Source of the DNA: JACVRW01 sp963850205 | Lineage (GTDB): Bacteria > Actinomycetota > Thermoleophilia > Solirubrobacterales > Thermoleophilaceae | DNA length: 64,000 nucleotides | Direction: 5' to 3' | Assembly: GCA_963850205.1 (NCBI GenBank) | Contig: CAWKKJ010000015.1 | Span: 248,001-312,000, forward strand | Part shown: positions 52,203 through 60,718 of the stretch, piece after piece | How the letters are laid out: each line of letters opens with the position of its first letter | Numbering within the stretch: the first letter of the stretch is position 1 | Notes under the pieces: generated by a model | What the model saw: the letters and a program-made list of their open reading frames with translations, nothing else | The model's database searches: none | Told to the model about the DNA's origin: nothing | Made by a program: the position numbers and the translations under genes

Positions 52203-54455
52203 ATGGCGACTACAGGCACCGATATCGACACCCAGCGCGAGCGGCTGCTCGCCGGAATCCCAGTCGCGGAGCGGCGACTTGACATCAACGGCGTATCGAC
52301 GGCGGTCTTCGAGGGCGGGGAGGGCCCGCCGGTGGTGCTGCTGCACGGTCCGATGGGCAACGCCGCTCATTGGGCACGCGTGCTGCCGGGCCTGCTCACC
52401 CGCCATCGCGTGATCGCGCCCGACCTGCCCGGCCAGGGGACATCCGTGGCCGGGGACGGCGCGCTCGAGGCAGATGGCGTGCTGGATTGGCTCGACGCCC
52501 TGATCGAGGAGACCTGCCCGGCCCCGCCCGCGCTGGTGGGGTACGCGCTGGGCGGCGCCGTGGCCGCTCGCTTCGCCGGAAGGCGTTCCGACCGCCTCGG
52601 ACGGCTGGTTCTGGTCGACGCGCTCGGGCTGGTCCCGTTCGAGCCCGCGCCGGCGTTCGGGCACGCCCTGCACGACTTTCTCGCCCGCCCGGCCGAGGAC
52701 ACACATACGAACCTGTGGAGGCAGTGCGCGTTCGATCTCGACTACCTGCGCGCCGACATGGGCAGCAGCTGGGAATCCTTCGAGGCGACCAACCTCGAGC
52801 TGGTGAGGACGCCGAGCGTGGCGGCGGGCCTGGATGCGCTGATGGAGGAGTTCGGCGGGCCGGCGATCCCTCGCGAGGACCTGGGGCAGATCAACGTTCC
52901 GACCACCCTGATCTGGGGTCGCCAGGACCGCGCGACTCCGCTGTCGGTGGCCGAGGCGGCGAGCGAGCGCCACGGCTGGCCGTTGCGTGTGATCGAGGAC
53001 TGCGCCGACGACCCGCCGGTCGAGCGGCCGGAGGCATTCCTGCGCGCGCTCCGTGCTGCGCTGATCGATCCGGAGGACCTCGCCGCCGCGGGCTTCTCTG
53101 GTGAGGTCGTCGGCAGGGAGCACCTTCGCTACGACGAGCTGCGGCGGGTGTTCAACGGCTTGGTCGATCGGCGGCCGGCGCTGATCGCCCGCTGCCGCGA
53201 CGCCGCCGACGTGGCGGCGGCGATCCGCTTCGCGCGCGGGCGGGAGCTGCCCGTGTCGGTCTACGGCGGCGGGCACAACGTCACCGGGAATGCGGTGTGC
53301 GACGACGGTGTCGTTATCGACATGCGCCCGATGAAAGGAATAGCGGTCGACCCCGCGGCCCGGACCTGTTGGGCCGAGGCCGGCCTCACCTGGGGCGAGG
53401 TCGACGCCGCCACGCAGGAGCACGGCCTCGCGGTCACCGGCGGGCGCGTGTCGGGCACCGGGCTGGCCGGCCTGGCTCTCGGCGGCGGCTCGGGGTGGAT
53501 CGAACGGGCTTGCGGCTACACCGTGGACAACATGCTGTCCGTCGATCTCGTGACCGCGGACGGCGAGACCGTGACCGCCTCGGAGACCGAGAACCCGGAT
53601 CTCTTCTGGGGGACCCGCGGCGGGGGTGGGAACCTCGGCGTGGCCACTGCCTTCGAGCTCAGCCTGCGTGCGCTCGGCCCCACCGTCCTCGGCGGCCTGC
53701 TCATGTATCCGGCGACGATGGCGACGGGGGTGCTGCGGAACTTCCGCCAGGTGATGGCGGAGGCTCCCGACGAGGTCGGCGCAGGCGTCTGCCTGCTGAC
53801 GGCCCCGCACGAGGAGTTCGTGCCCGAGCCGGTGCGCGGACAGCCGGTGGTGGGCGTGGTTCTCTGCCACGCCGGTCAGGTCGAGGAGGGCGAGGACGCC
53901 CTGCGTCCGCTACGGGAGTTCGGCCCGCCGGCTCTGGACGCGGTCGCTCCGATGCCCTACGTGGCCCTGCAGCAGCTCATCGACCCGGCCTACCCGAGCG
54001 GGTTGCGCAACTACTGGACCGGGGACTTCCTGTCGGGCCTTCCCGACGAGGCCATCGAGCTTCTGTGCCGCTTCCACCTCTCCGCGCCCTCGCCGCTGAC
54101 CCAGATCCTGGTGCTCCCCGGCGGAGGGGCTCCCGCGCGCATCCCGGATGGCACCATGGCCATCGCCGAGCGCGAGGCGCCCTTCAACGTGCACATCACC
54201 TCGCTCTGGCCGGAGGTCACAGACGACGAGGCCAACATCGCCTGGACCCGCGGGCTCTCCGCCGCGATCAGGCCCTTCACCACCGGCCGCGTCTACGTGA
54301 ACTTCATCGGCGACGAGGGTCGCGAGCGCGTGGTGGCCGCGTTCGGCGCAGAGGGCTACGCCCGGCTCCAGGCCCTCAAGGAGCGCTGGGACCCCGAGAA
54401 CCTGTTCCGCGGCAGCCAGAACGTGCTGCCCCCATCCGAGGAGGTCGAAGCTTGA
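52203..54455 (+). CDS. Fusion of a degenerate alpha/beta hydrolase with an FAD-linked (BBE-type) oxidoreductase
   Basis: ATG 52203 gives 750 residues. Residues 1-290 are an alpha/beta hydrolase (VVLLHGPMGNAAHWARVLPG, IAPDLPGQGTSV), but the nucleophile elbow reads GYALGG with Ala 115 in place of Ser, and the usual late 'G-x-G-H' is replaced by EDCADDPPVERPEAF, so the catalytic His is gone too. From ~310 a PCMH FAD-binding oxidase follows: LPVSVYGGGHNVTGNAVCDD with the flavin-linking His 359, RVSGTGLAGLALGGGSGWIE, ACGYTVDNMLSVDLVTADGE, TRGGGGNLGVATAFEL, and the BBE ending RWDPENLFRGSQNV. No frameshift or stop separates the parts. Fusion partners of this type usually exist separately. Its TGA overlaps the next start. 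Confidence 0.85.
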   Translation: MATTGTDIDTQRERLLAGIPVAERRLDINGVSTAVFEGGEGPPVVLLHGPMGNAAHWARVLPGLLTRHRVIAPDLPGQGTSVAGDGALEADGVLDWLDALIEETCPAPPALVGYALGGAVAARFAGRRSDRLGRLVLVDALGLVPFEPAPAFGHALHDFLARPAEDTHTNLWRQCAFDLDYLRADMGSSWESFEATNLELVRTPSVAAGLDALMEEFGGPAIPREDLGQINVPTTLIWGRQDRATPLSVAEAASERHGWPLRVIEDCADDPPVERPEAFLRALRAALIDPEDLAAAGFSGEVVGREHLRYDELRRVFNGLVDRRPALIARCRDAADVAAAIRFARGRELPVSVYGGGHNVTGNAVCDDGVVIDMRPMKGIAVDPAARTCWAEAGLTWGEVDAATQEHGLAVTGGRVSGTGLAGLALGGGSGWIERACGYTVDNMLSVDLVTADGETVTASETENPDLFWGTRGGGGNLGVATAFELSLRALGPTVLGGLLMYPATMATGVLRNFRQVMAEAPDEVGAGVCLLTAPHEEFVPEPVRGQPVVGVVLCHAGQVEEGEDALRPLREFGPPALDAVAPMPYVALQQLIDPAYPSGLRNYWTGDFLSGLPDEAIELLCRFHLSAPSPLTQILVLPGGGAPARIPDGTMAIAEREAPFNVHITSLWPEVTDDEANIAWTRGLSAAIRPFTTGRVYVNFIGDEGRERVVAAFGAEGYARLQALKERWDPENLFRGSQNVLPPSEEVEA

Positions 54456-54865
54456 GCCCCTCCAACATCGAGCTGCTGGCCCAGGCCTTCGCGGGCTGGG
54501 GGAAGGACAACCCGGCGAACATGCGCGACGTGCTCCATCCCGAGTGCGAGCTGGTGGTGCCCGAGTCGGTGCCCTACGGCGGCACCTTCCGCGGGCCTGA
54601 CGACGTGATCGGCTGGTTCACGCGCGAGCTGTGGCGCTGGTTCGACGAGTTCAGCTCCATCCCCGAGGGCTTCGTGGACGGCGGCGACACCATCGTCGTG
54701 CCGGTGCACGTGCAGGCCCGGGCCAAGAACGGCAAGGCCATGGACGTGCACAACGTCTGGATCTACGAGTTCAGCGAGGGAAAGCTGGTCCGCGGCCGGG
54801 TCTATGCGGACACGGCCGTTCTTCGGGACACGGTCGCCGGCATCACGTCGAGCCCGCCCGGATAG
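54452..54865 (+). CDS. SnoaL/NTF2-like protein
   Basis: TTG 54452 overlaps the fusion gene stop (TTGA), and a GGAGG site lies upstream inside that gene. The 137-residue product is an NTF2-like domain: IELLAQAFAGWGKDNPANMR, DVLHPECELVVPESVPYGGT, FRGPDDVIGWFTRELWRWFD, VDGGDTIVVPVHVQARAKNG, VHNVWIYEFSEGKLVRGRVY. Translational coupling suggests the two products act on the same small molecule. Confidence 0.8.
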   Translation: MSPSNIELLAQAFAGWGKDNPANMRDVLHPECELVVPESVPYGGTFRGPDDVIGWFTRELWRWFDEFSSIPEGFVDGGDTIVVPVHVQARAKNGKAMDVHNVWIYEFSEGKLVRGRVYADTAVLRDTVAGITSSPPG

Positions 54866-54892
54866 CGATCCCAGAGGATGTAGGGTCGCGCG

Positions 54893-56389
54893 ATGACGGC
54901 CCGGCACATTGCTGCCCTGATTCTGTTGAGCGCGGCGGCCGCTGTTGGCCCGGGCGCGCCCGCGTTCGGCGCGCCGCCGATCCCGCAGGACCAGGCCGAG
55001 CTGGCCGGGCTGGATCTCTTCAGCGGCCGGGTCGCCCGACCGCGGCCGGTCTCCGCCCCCAGGGTTCCCCGCCACCCCTTCATGGCAGCCAACGGGCGCT
55101 CCAACGTCCACAACGACGCCTACCAGACCGACACCTACCGCAACTCCGGGCCGCTCGGACGCCGGACCCGCCTGTTCTCCCAGTTCTTCGGCGGCCCGGT
55201 CGGCCTGGGCTCCTGCGGCATCACGATCGCCTTCGATCGCCGCGGCCGGCTGGTCACCACCTGCGTGACCGCCGCCGAGGTCTACCTGCGCATGATGGAC
55301 CCCCGGACCCTCGACACGATCGCCCAGCACCGGCTACCGGACCGGGTGATCCCTCCCGGCCTCACCCCGTTCGAGGCCGCCGGCGGCGCCTACTTCTACC
55401 TCGACCATCGCGACCGAGCCGTGGTCTCCGTGGGCCAGAGGATCTTCATCGTGGAGCTGCGCAACGGCTCGTGGCGGCGGGTGAGGACGTTCGATCTCAG
55501 CGGGCTGCTCGCCGCGGACGACCAGCTCAACTCCGCGCTGCCCGACTGGTCGGGCCGGCTGTGGTTCGTCTCCCGCAAGGACGGAGTGGTGGGGGCGCTC
55601 GACCCGCGCAGCGGCCGAGTGCTGGGCACCCGCCGCACCGGGGAGGCCATCGGCAACTCGTTCGCGGTGGACGACAGCGGCGGGGTCTTCGTGGTCACCG
55701 ACCGGGCTCAGTACCGCTTCGACGCGGGCCGTCGCGGGCGGCCGAGGATCAGCTGGCGGTGGCGGTATGACAATGTCGGCATCAAGAAGCCCGGCCAGTT
55801 CGACGCCGGTTCGGGCACCACCCCCACGCTGATGGGACGGCGCTACCTGTCGATCACCGACAACGCCGACCCCATGCAGGTCGTCGTACTCCGTCGGGCG
55901 AGGCGTCTGCGGCCGGGCCGGCGCCGGCGCGTGTGCGAGCAGCCGGTGTTCGGCAGGGGCGCCGGCGCCACCGAGAACTCGATCATCGCGACGGGGCGAT
56001 CGATGATCGTGGAGAACAACGACGGCTACGCACCGCCGCCGTTCGCGACCGAGGAGGGTGACACCACCACGCCGGGGGTTACACGCGTGGACATCCGGCG
56101 CGGTGGCCGGGGCTGCCGGCGGATGTGGACCTCGCGGGAGATCTCGCCCAGCACCGTTCCCAAGCTGTCGCTGGCCAACGGGCTGGTCTACCTCTACACC
56201 AAGCCGCCGGGAACCCCCGACCGCTGGTATCTCACCGCGGTCGACTTCTTCAGCGGGCGCACGGTGTGGCGGCGCCTGATGGGCACCGGCCGGCTGTTCA
56301 ACGTGCACTACGCGGGGCTGGCGATCAGCCCCACCGGGGTGCTCTACACCGGGGTGCTGGGCGGCACCGCGGCGCTGACCGACGGCTGA
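54893..56389 (+). CDS. Secreted PQQ-like beta-propeller protein
   Basis: ATG 54893 starts a signal peptide (HIAALILLSAAAAVGPGAPA). The 498-residue protein has NGRSNVHNDAYQTDTYRNSG, VGLGSCGITIAFDRRGRLVT and propeller-like strands (VYLRMMDPRTLDTIAQHRLP, VVGALDPRSGRVLGTRRTGE, WYLTAVDFFSGRTVWRRLMG). The blades are less regular than in the protein at 18981, and no cofactor ligands are evident. It lies 27 bases after the SnoaL gene and could be the last gene of that operon. Confidence 0.75.
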   Translation: MTARHIAALILLSAAAAVGPGAPAFGAPPIPQDQAELAGLDLFSGRVARPRPVSAPRVPRHPFMAANGRSNVHNDAYQTDTYRNSGPLGRRTRLFSQFFGGPVGLGSCGITIAFDRRGRLVTTCVTAAEVYLRMMDPRTLDTIAQHRLPDRVIPPGLTPFEAAGGAYFYLDHRDRAVVSVGQRIFIVELRNGSWRRVRTFDLSGLLAADDQLNSALPDWSGRLWFVSRKDGVVGALDPRSGRVLGTRRTGEAIGNSFAVDDSGGVFVVTDRAQYRFDAGRRGRPRISWRWRYDNVGIKKPGQFDAGSGTTPTLMGRRYLSITDNADPMQVVVLRRARRLRPGRRRRVCEQPVFGRGAGATENSIIATGRSMIVENNDGYAPPPFATEEGDTTTPGVTRVDIRRGGRGCRRMWTSREISPSTVPKLSLANGLVYLYTKPPGTPDRWYLTAVDFFSGRTVWRRLMGTGRLFNVHYAGLAISPTGVLYTGVLGGTAALTDG

Positions 56390-56431
56390 GCGCTAACCCT
56401 GGGCGGTCGGCACGGGTTCGCGGCGAGCGGC

Positions 56432-56863
56432 TCAGGCCAGCGTGCGGCGGAGGCCGTCGGCGGCCTTGCCGGCCACCCGCTTGAAGCCGATCTGCATGAG
56501 CGGGTCGAAGAGCTTGAGTGGGCCGCTCAGGACGACGTTGGCGTCGTAGGTGACCGCGGAGGCGTCGCCGCGCTCGCTCACCACGATCTCGTCGTCGCTG
56601 GTGAACCCGGTGCCCTGGGCCACCAACCGGACCCGCCGTGGCCGTTCGTACTCGGTGATCTCGTAGATCAGCTCCTGGGTGCGGCCGCCGATCTTGAAGT
56701 CGAGCGAGAACCTCGAGCCCACCCCGATCGGCCCGTCGTCCTGGAGGTCGCGGCCCCTGAGCGCGCCTGGATCCCAGTCCTCGGTGTTCGAGAAGCGGGC
56801 GAGATAGTCGAAGGTGTCCTCCTGCGAGCGGCTGGAGGGCACGGTGTCCTTGTAGCGGGCCAC
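56432..56863 (-). CDS. SRPBCC-family protein (polyketide cyclase/dehydrase type)
   Basis: The 143-residue protein has the START-like fold pattern: TVPSSRSQEDTFDYLARFSN, TEDWDPGALRGRDL, GVGSRFSLDFKIGGRTQELI, YEITEYERPRRVRLVAQGTG, and the long final helix FDPLMQIGFKRVAGKAADGL. Such proteins form a deep pocket for lipids or aromatic compounds. It is not overlapped by any neighbour and converges with the propeller gene. Confidence 0.85.
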   Translation of the reverse strand: MARYKDTVPSSRSQEDTFDYLARFSNTEDWDPGALRGRDLQDDGPIGVGSRFSLDFKIGGRTQELIYEITEYERPRRVRLVAQGTGFTSDDEIVVSERGDASAVTYDANVVLSGPLKLFDPLMQIGFKRVAGKAADGLRRTLA

Positions 56864-56957
56864 GTGGTCTATACGGTGCCCGGCGCCCGGCTGGATGGAA
56901 CGCCGGTACCCAAGGCCCGCCCGCCGGCCCTGGGCGGCCGGCCGCCTTGTCGGTCGG

Positions 56958-57395
56958 CTAGGCCCTGTTCAGCGCCTCCACGGCCTCGGAGTCGCCCGGA
57001 TCGATCCGGGTCAGGCCGTCGATCTCGTCGAGATCGGTGTCGACGCTGAGGATCGCGGCGATTCCGCGGTTGAGCGCGAATGCGACAAGCACCGCGTCCC
57101 GAGCCGAGAGCCGCGGATAGCGCTCGAAGAGCTCCAGGCCGAGCAGCGCGTCCGCCTCGCCGAGATCGTCGAAGCGGCACAAGCGCGCAACGTCCCGCGC
57201 CAGGACACTGGCGCCGGCGCGGTCGGCCGTGCGCCGCGCCCGCTGGTGCAGGAACTCCTGGAGCAGATCCGGGCTCGCGTCGCCCAGCAGCCCGCCCGAC
57301 CGGGCGCGCTCGATGACGGCGCGGCACGCCTCGCGATGAGGGTGCTCGCCCCCCACGGCGTACACGAAGATGTTGGTGTCGTAGAGGAAGCGCAT
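56958..57395 (-). CDS. PIN-domain ribonuclease (VapC-type toxin)
   Basis: The 145-residue PIN protein has the four acidic positions expected of an RNase: Asp 6 in FLYDTNIFVYAVGGEH, the Glu in SPDLLQEFLHQRA, and the Asp residues in LSARDAVLVAFALNRGIAAI and ILSVDTDLDEIDGLTRIDP. ATG 57395 overlaps the antitoxin stop by one base (TGATG), the usual tight coupling of such pairs. Confidence 0.85.
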   Translation of the reverse strand: MRFLYDTNIFVYAVGGEHPHREACRAVIERARSGGLLGDASPDLLQEFLHQRARRTADRAGASVLARDVARLCRFDDLGEADALLGLELFERYPRLSARDAVLVAFALNRGIAAILSVDTDLDEIDGLTRIDPGDSEAVEALNRA

Positions 57396-57667
57396 CAGGG
57401 CGCGGCGGGAGGGGCGCCGCCGGACATCTCGTCGAGCATCCGCAGCTTCATCTCGCCCCAGTCCTCGACGGGCATCGGCTCTGCCTCCAACAGTCGCCCA
57501 GCCGCGGCACCGACAGTCCGCGGATCGCTTCCTCGGGCGAGCGCCGCATCGATGGCGTCCCTCACGATCGCGCCCACCGGGGCGCCCGTCCGCTCGGACT
57601 CGCGCCGGAGCCGCTCGTAGCGCTCGTCATCGACCAATACCTGAAGGCGGCGGGAAAGGATGTGCAT
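57395..57667 (-). CDS. VapB-type antitoxin with ribbon-helix-helix domain
   Basis: The 90-residue protein opens with a ribbon-helix-helix motif (SRRLQVLVDDERYERLRRES, ERTGAPVGAIVRDAIDAALA). The rest (LEAEPMPVEDWGEMKLRMLD) should wrap the PIN toxin's active site. It lies immediately upstream of and overlaps the toxin gene. The operator is likely to lie just before 57667, where TGTGCATACCTTAGCATGCT shows AT-rich dyad-like sequence. Confidence 0.8.
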   Translation of the reverse strand: MHILSRRLQVLVDDERYERLRRESERTGAPVGAIVRDAIDAALARGSDPRTVGAAAGRLLEAEPMPVEDWGEMKLRMLDEMSGGAPPAAP

Positions 57668-57694
57668 ACCTTAGCATGCTCATACATGTGCACC

Positions 57695-57943
57695 TCACTC
57701 AGCCCGGCGTGCCAGATCCAGGGCCGCGCGCAGGTCCGACAGGGTCCTGTCGGCCACGGCGCCCAGCAGGTTCGTCGCTTGCCGCACCGCCTTTCCACCC
57801 GCCGCCTCGGTCACCGGCAGGGCGGTGCCCGCCAGCATCTCGACGAGGACCTCGCCGGGATTCTCCCCGGGAAACGCGTCATCGGGCAGGTCCTCGAGCA
57901 GCCCGGCGAGAAGGTCGCTGAGCATGAGGCCGGTTCGGAGCAA
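57695..57943 (-). CDS. Small protein of unknown function
   Basis: The 82-residue frame (MLSDLLAGLLEDLPDDAFPG, ENPGEVLVEMLAGTALPVTE, TLSDLRAALDLARRAE) has acidic helices and balanced composition quite unlike the antisense frames nearby, so it is probably real. It resembles small actinobacterial proteins without a name. The start could be at the first Met or at the later MLSD. It lies 27 bases upstream of the antitoxin on the same strand. Confidence 0.45.
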   Translation of the reverse strand: MLRTGLMLSDLLAGLLEDLPDDAFPGENPGEVLVEMLAGTALPVTEAAGGKAVRQATNLLGAVADRTLSDLRAALDLARRAE

Positions 57944-58042
57944 CTCCCTCGATGAACTCGCGGGCGACCGGCAGGCCTGGCGATGGGCGCGCTTGTGGTG
58001 TCACCCCCGGGAAAGTTCGCGGGGAGAGAAGCTCGCCCCCGT

Positions 58043-58705
58043 CTACGAGGTGCGGTAGGCGACCAGCCGGTCGGCCAGTTCCGTGGGCCGGCTGAGAAAC
58101 GGGCAATGGCCGCCGTCGATCTCGTCGGCCTCGATGCCGAGCCGCTCGCGGACCACCGAACGGGTTCGCCGGGCGCCGAACACCCGGTCCTCGCGGCAGA
58201 GCAGGTAGCGCGTCGGTACATCCGGCCAGGCGTCCAGGGGCCAGGGCTCGCTCATCGGCCGCTCGGACTGGCCCCGCCCCCGGGCCGAGGCCTCTTCGCC
58301 CAGCGCCCGCGGCATGTCGTGGTAGAAGAGCGCGATATCGCTACCGTCGTGGTCTGCCTCCTCGTCGGCGTCCTCGTAGCCGGCCGTCGCCCAGTAGTTG
58401 CCGGCGAGCTCTCCGGGCAGAGGGATCATCGCGGCGACGAGGATGAGCATCTCGGCAGCGACGAGGCCGCAGACCAGCGGCGCCGTGAAGCCCCCGAGCG
58501 AATGGGCCACGATCACGAGCTCGCGGCGGTCGCCGATCGCGGCCACGGCAGCGTCCGCGTACTCGTTCCAGCCCGCCGAGTCGTCCTCGCTGGGCAGGTC
58601 CACGGTGATCGCGTCCTGGCCGCGCTCGCGCAGCTCGTGCTCGAGCAGGCTGAAGTTCGCGGGCACGTCGCCGGCGCCCGGGATCACGACGTAGGTCGAC
58701 ATCAC
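58043..58705 (-). CDS. Alpha/beta hydrolase
   Basis: The 220-residue protein has STYVVIPGAGDVPANFSLLE, ITVDLPSEDDSAGW, the nucleophile VIVAHSLGGFTAPLV, the acid region TRYLLCREDRVFGARRTRSV and the final His in DEIDGGHCPFLSRPTELADR. This is the EstC/pyrethroid-hydrolase or salicylate-esterase-like subgroup. The CRED-R-V-F and GGHCPF segments are typical. The gene stands alone. ATG 58705 or the next codon is the start. Confidence 0.85.
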   Translation of the reverse strand: MMSTYVVIPGAGDVPANFSLLEHELRERGQDAITVDLPSEDDSAGWNEYADAAVAAIGDRRELVIVAHSLGGFTAPLVCGLVAAEMLILVAAMIPLPGELAGNYWATAGYEDADEEADHDGSDIALFYHDMPRALGEEASARGRGQSERPMSEPWPLDAWPDVPTRYLLCREDRVFGARRTRSVVRERLGIEADEIDGGHCPFLSRPTELADRLVAYRTS

Positions 58706-58804
58706 GCGAGGAAGCTACCGCGGCGGTCGCCGAGCTACAGGGCCAGGGGCTCGGCCCGCGCGCTTCGCGGGCGAGTCACCCGCGCCAGGAGTCCTCGGCG
58801 CTGA

Positions 58805-59854
58805 TCAGCCAGTGATGCTTGCCGGGCCGCCGGCCGCCTGAATCCGTGAGCAGACGCCTCCCCGCGCCGCGCGCGCGCCGGGGGCGCCGGCGACGGCGTG
58901 GGTGCAGAGGCGTCCGCGCGCGGCACGAGGCACCCGGATGGTGAAGCTCAGGCCGCGTGAGCGGCCGGCGCGAAGCTCGCGGATCCGGCGTGAGCGGCCG
59001 GCGCGAACGCGGCGGGTCCGCGTCGTACGGCCGCCGGTGCTGAGCGTGACGTCCCAGAGAGACGAGAGCAACCGGTCGCCGCGGCGGCGGCGGTTGTGGA
59101 CGCGCGCGAGGTACCTGGCCGTGGTTCCCGCCCGCACGCGCCGCGGTCCGCGCAGCGTGACCGCCAGCCCGCGCCGCAGCCGGTGGCGGCGGTTGTGGAT
59201 GTAGACGAGGCTGCTGACGTTGCCGCGCGTGTCGCGCCGGCAGCGCATGGGGTGGTGCAGCACGATGGGCTGGCGGCGCTGGCCGTCGCTGATGAGGAGC
59301 CGCGTCTGGAGCTCGAGCGGCGGCGTGTCGATGGCCACCCGCGCCGGCAACGCGTGGCAGGCGCGCGGCGCCCGGAACGCGGCCGCGCCGGCCGTCAGCG
59401 TCAGCGACGCGCGCCGGCGCGCCAAGCGGTGCACCACGATCCGTGCCCGCGGGCGCCCCGACTTCGCCGCCGCGCTGAAGCGTCCGGGACCGGTGCGCCT
59501 GAGCGTCAGCGGCCGCGGCCCGCGGCCGCCGCGCGGTCGCGTCAGCTCGCCACGCCCCCGCCGCTCGAACAGCAACCGATCGAGCTTGACCGTCGCGCCC
59601 GCCAGCGCCAGGCGGGGATGGATGCCGACTTCGGCGTGCAGCCGGGCGCGGCCGCGCACCGCACCCCGCCGCCCGTGCCGCGGGCGGCCGAGCCTGATCG
59701 GCGCTCCCCGCCGCGCCTGCGCGGCGACTGCGCCGCCGCCGCTACACGGCGCTGGGACGAAGTTCCCGCAGCGCCGTGAGCGTACTGCCCGCGGCATAGG
59801 GGGGGCTGTAGTCCTTGATAAAGCGCAGCCGCAGCCCGTCGGCGGCGCGCGCAA
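58805..59854 (-). CDS. Arg-rich secreted-type protein of unknown function (start uncertain)
   Basis: From about residue 55 the frame gives an organised beta-rich protein: LALAGATVKLDRLLFERRGR, AFRAPRACHALPARVAIDTP, PLELQTRLLISDGQRRQPIV, LVYIHNRRHRLRRGLAVTLR, and LSFTIRVPRAARGRLCTHAV. HNRR repeats and paired cysteines suggest an extracellular protein. The N-terminal ~50 residues look like noise, and no proper signal peptide is seen apart from AVAAQA near residue 45, so the start or the 5' part may be damaged. I do not recognise the family. Confidence 0.45.
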   Translation of the reverse strand: MRAPPTGCGCALSRTTAPPMPRAVRSRRCGNFVPAPCSGGGAVAAQARRGAPIRLGRPRHGRRGAVRGRARLHAEVGIHPRLALAGATVKLDRLLFERRGRGELTRPRGGRGPRPLTLRRTGPGRFSAAAKSGRPRARIVVHRLARRRASLTLTAGAAAFRAPRACHALPARVAIDTPPLELQTRLLISDGQRRQPIVLHHPMRCRRDTRGNVSSLVYIHNRRHRLRRGLAVTLRGPRRVRAGTTARYLARVHNRRRRGDRLLSSLWDVTLSTGGRTTRTRRVRAGRSRRIRELRAGRSRGLSFTIRVPRAARGRLCTHAVAGAPGARAARGGVCSRIQAAGGPASITG

Positions 59855-59954
59855 CGAGGTTGTTCAGCTCAGACGACGAGCGGCGGCGGGTCCGGAACGC
59901 GGCCTGCAGGAAACCTGCACGACGCTTGGGAAGCCTGGAATCAGGAGTTGCCAT
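59742..59954 (-). CDS. Possible small ORF upstream of the Arg-rich protein
   Basis: ATG 59954 opens a 70-residue frame (SSSELNNLVARAADGLRLRF, IKDYSPPYAAGSTLTALREL) with balanced composition and lower GC than its surroundings. No family is recognised and the ribosome site is weak. It overlaps the doubtful N-terminal part of the next gene in another frame, so only one of the two readings can be right there. Confidence 0.3.
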   Translation of the reverse strand: MATPDSRLPKRRAGFLQAAFRTRRRSSSELNNLVARAADGLRLRFIKDYSPPYAAGSTLTALRELRPSAV

Positions 59955-60195
59955 TAGCCCTATCGAACAAGGGCGTGGCGGGCGTTGGGGCACTCTGGTC
60001 GCCATCTCGCACCATCGGCTGTCTTGGTCGCGCTCGTGGGCGCGCCGCGGCTGTCCGAACCGGCAGGGTCTCGAACCCGGGCCCGCAACCGCCGCGGCCG
60101 GCTCTGCAAGCCGGGTGCAGCAAACCTGGCCGCGGTGACGCCGCACGCCGCCGCGAAAAAGCGCCCGTCTGTTGCTTCGCGCGGCTGGGGGCCTC
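59955..60195. other. Region with no gene seen (contains a tRNA-like anticodon arm)
   Basis: No frame here reads as protein. On the minus strand a perfect five-base-pair stem with a seven-base loop TTGCAGA resembles a tRNA-Cys anticodon arm, and a GGTTCGAGACC T-loop-like stretch follows, but the acceptor ends do not pair. It may be a decayed tRNA. Confidence 0.3.
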
Positions 60196-60405
60196 TCAGC
60201 CCAGGGCATCAGCTGCCCGCCGCTTGCGGCGAATAGCGAACAGCGGGGAGCCGCATTCAGGGCAGTGGCCCTCCCAGCCGGGCCGACCGTTCGGCAGTGT
60301 CACCTCGCGCGGGTCGGCGATGGTGACCTTCTGGCCGCAGACGCACCAGCCCTGTGGGCCGGAGTTCTCTTCCTCGTGGGTGTGCGGCTCAACCATGTTC
60401 GACAA
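60196..60405 (-). CDS. Small zinc-ribbon-like protein
   Basis: The 69-residue frame has four cysteines in two pairs (WCVCGQKVTIADPREVTLPN and GHCPECGSPLFAIRRKRR), the spacing of a zinc ribbon, and a His/Glu-rich start (VEPHTHEEE). Composition is clearly coding. Function is unknown; small ribbons of this kind may bind RNA or protein. ATG 60405 or the fourth codon could be the start. Confidence 0.6.
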   Translation of the reverse strand: MSNMVEPHTHEEENSGPQGWCVCGQKVTIADPREVTLPNGRPGWEGHCPECGSPLFAIRRKRRAADALG

Positions 60406-60718
60406 GCATATTTCGTGGCTAGGTGCCTCCTATGCGGCTCGCCCATCCATGGCGGCAGCTCCCCGCGACCGAGGGCGCCGGCCGCCCGCTTCGGCGCTGC
60501 CGCTTCGCGGCCGATTGCGATAGCGAGCTGAGCGTCCGCATCGACTTCTCCTATTCGTCCTTTGCGCTAGCCCGTGCCGTACGAGGTGCCGTGAGCGCTT
60601 TCCGACGCAAGCAGTCACGAGATCCGGTGCGAGGAGCGATCGCTGACTCCCGTGCGTTAATGAGACTGTTGTGAGCCCGCGAAGCGGGTCGGGCGTCGAG
60701 CGCCGCTGGATCGGCTGC
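60406..60718. other. Region with no gene seen
   Basis: Both strands were read in all frames and no stretch looks like protein. A short hairpin at 60676-60688 is the only structure seen. The AT content is a little higher than around it, as in intergenic DNA. Confidence 0.5.
60676..60688. terminator. Short hairpin after an SCP2-like fragment
   Basis: CCCGC (60676-60680) and GCGGG (60684-60688) pair around GAA. It lies ~30 bases past the stop of the minus-strand fragment at 60719. There is no clear T-run, so termination strength is doubtful. Confidence 0.3.

Noticed and set aside
60060..60140. tRNA-Cys-like structure on the minus strand
   Set aside because: A perfect anticodon stem with a TTGCAGA loop and a T-loop-like GGTTCGAGACC exist, but the T stem has a mismatch, the segment between the arms is too long, and the acceptor halves do not pair.
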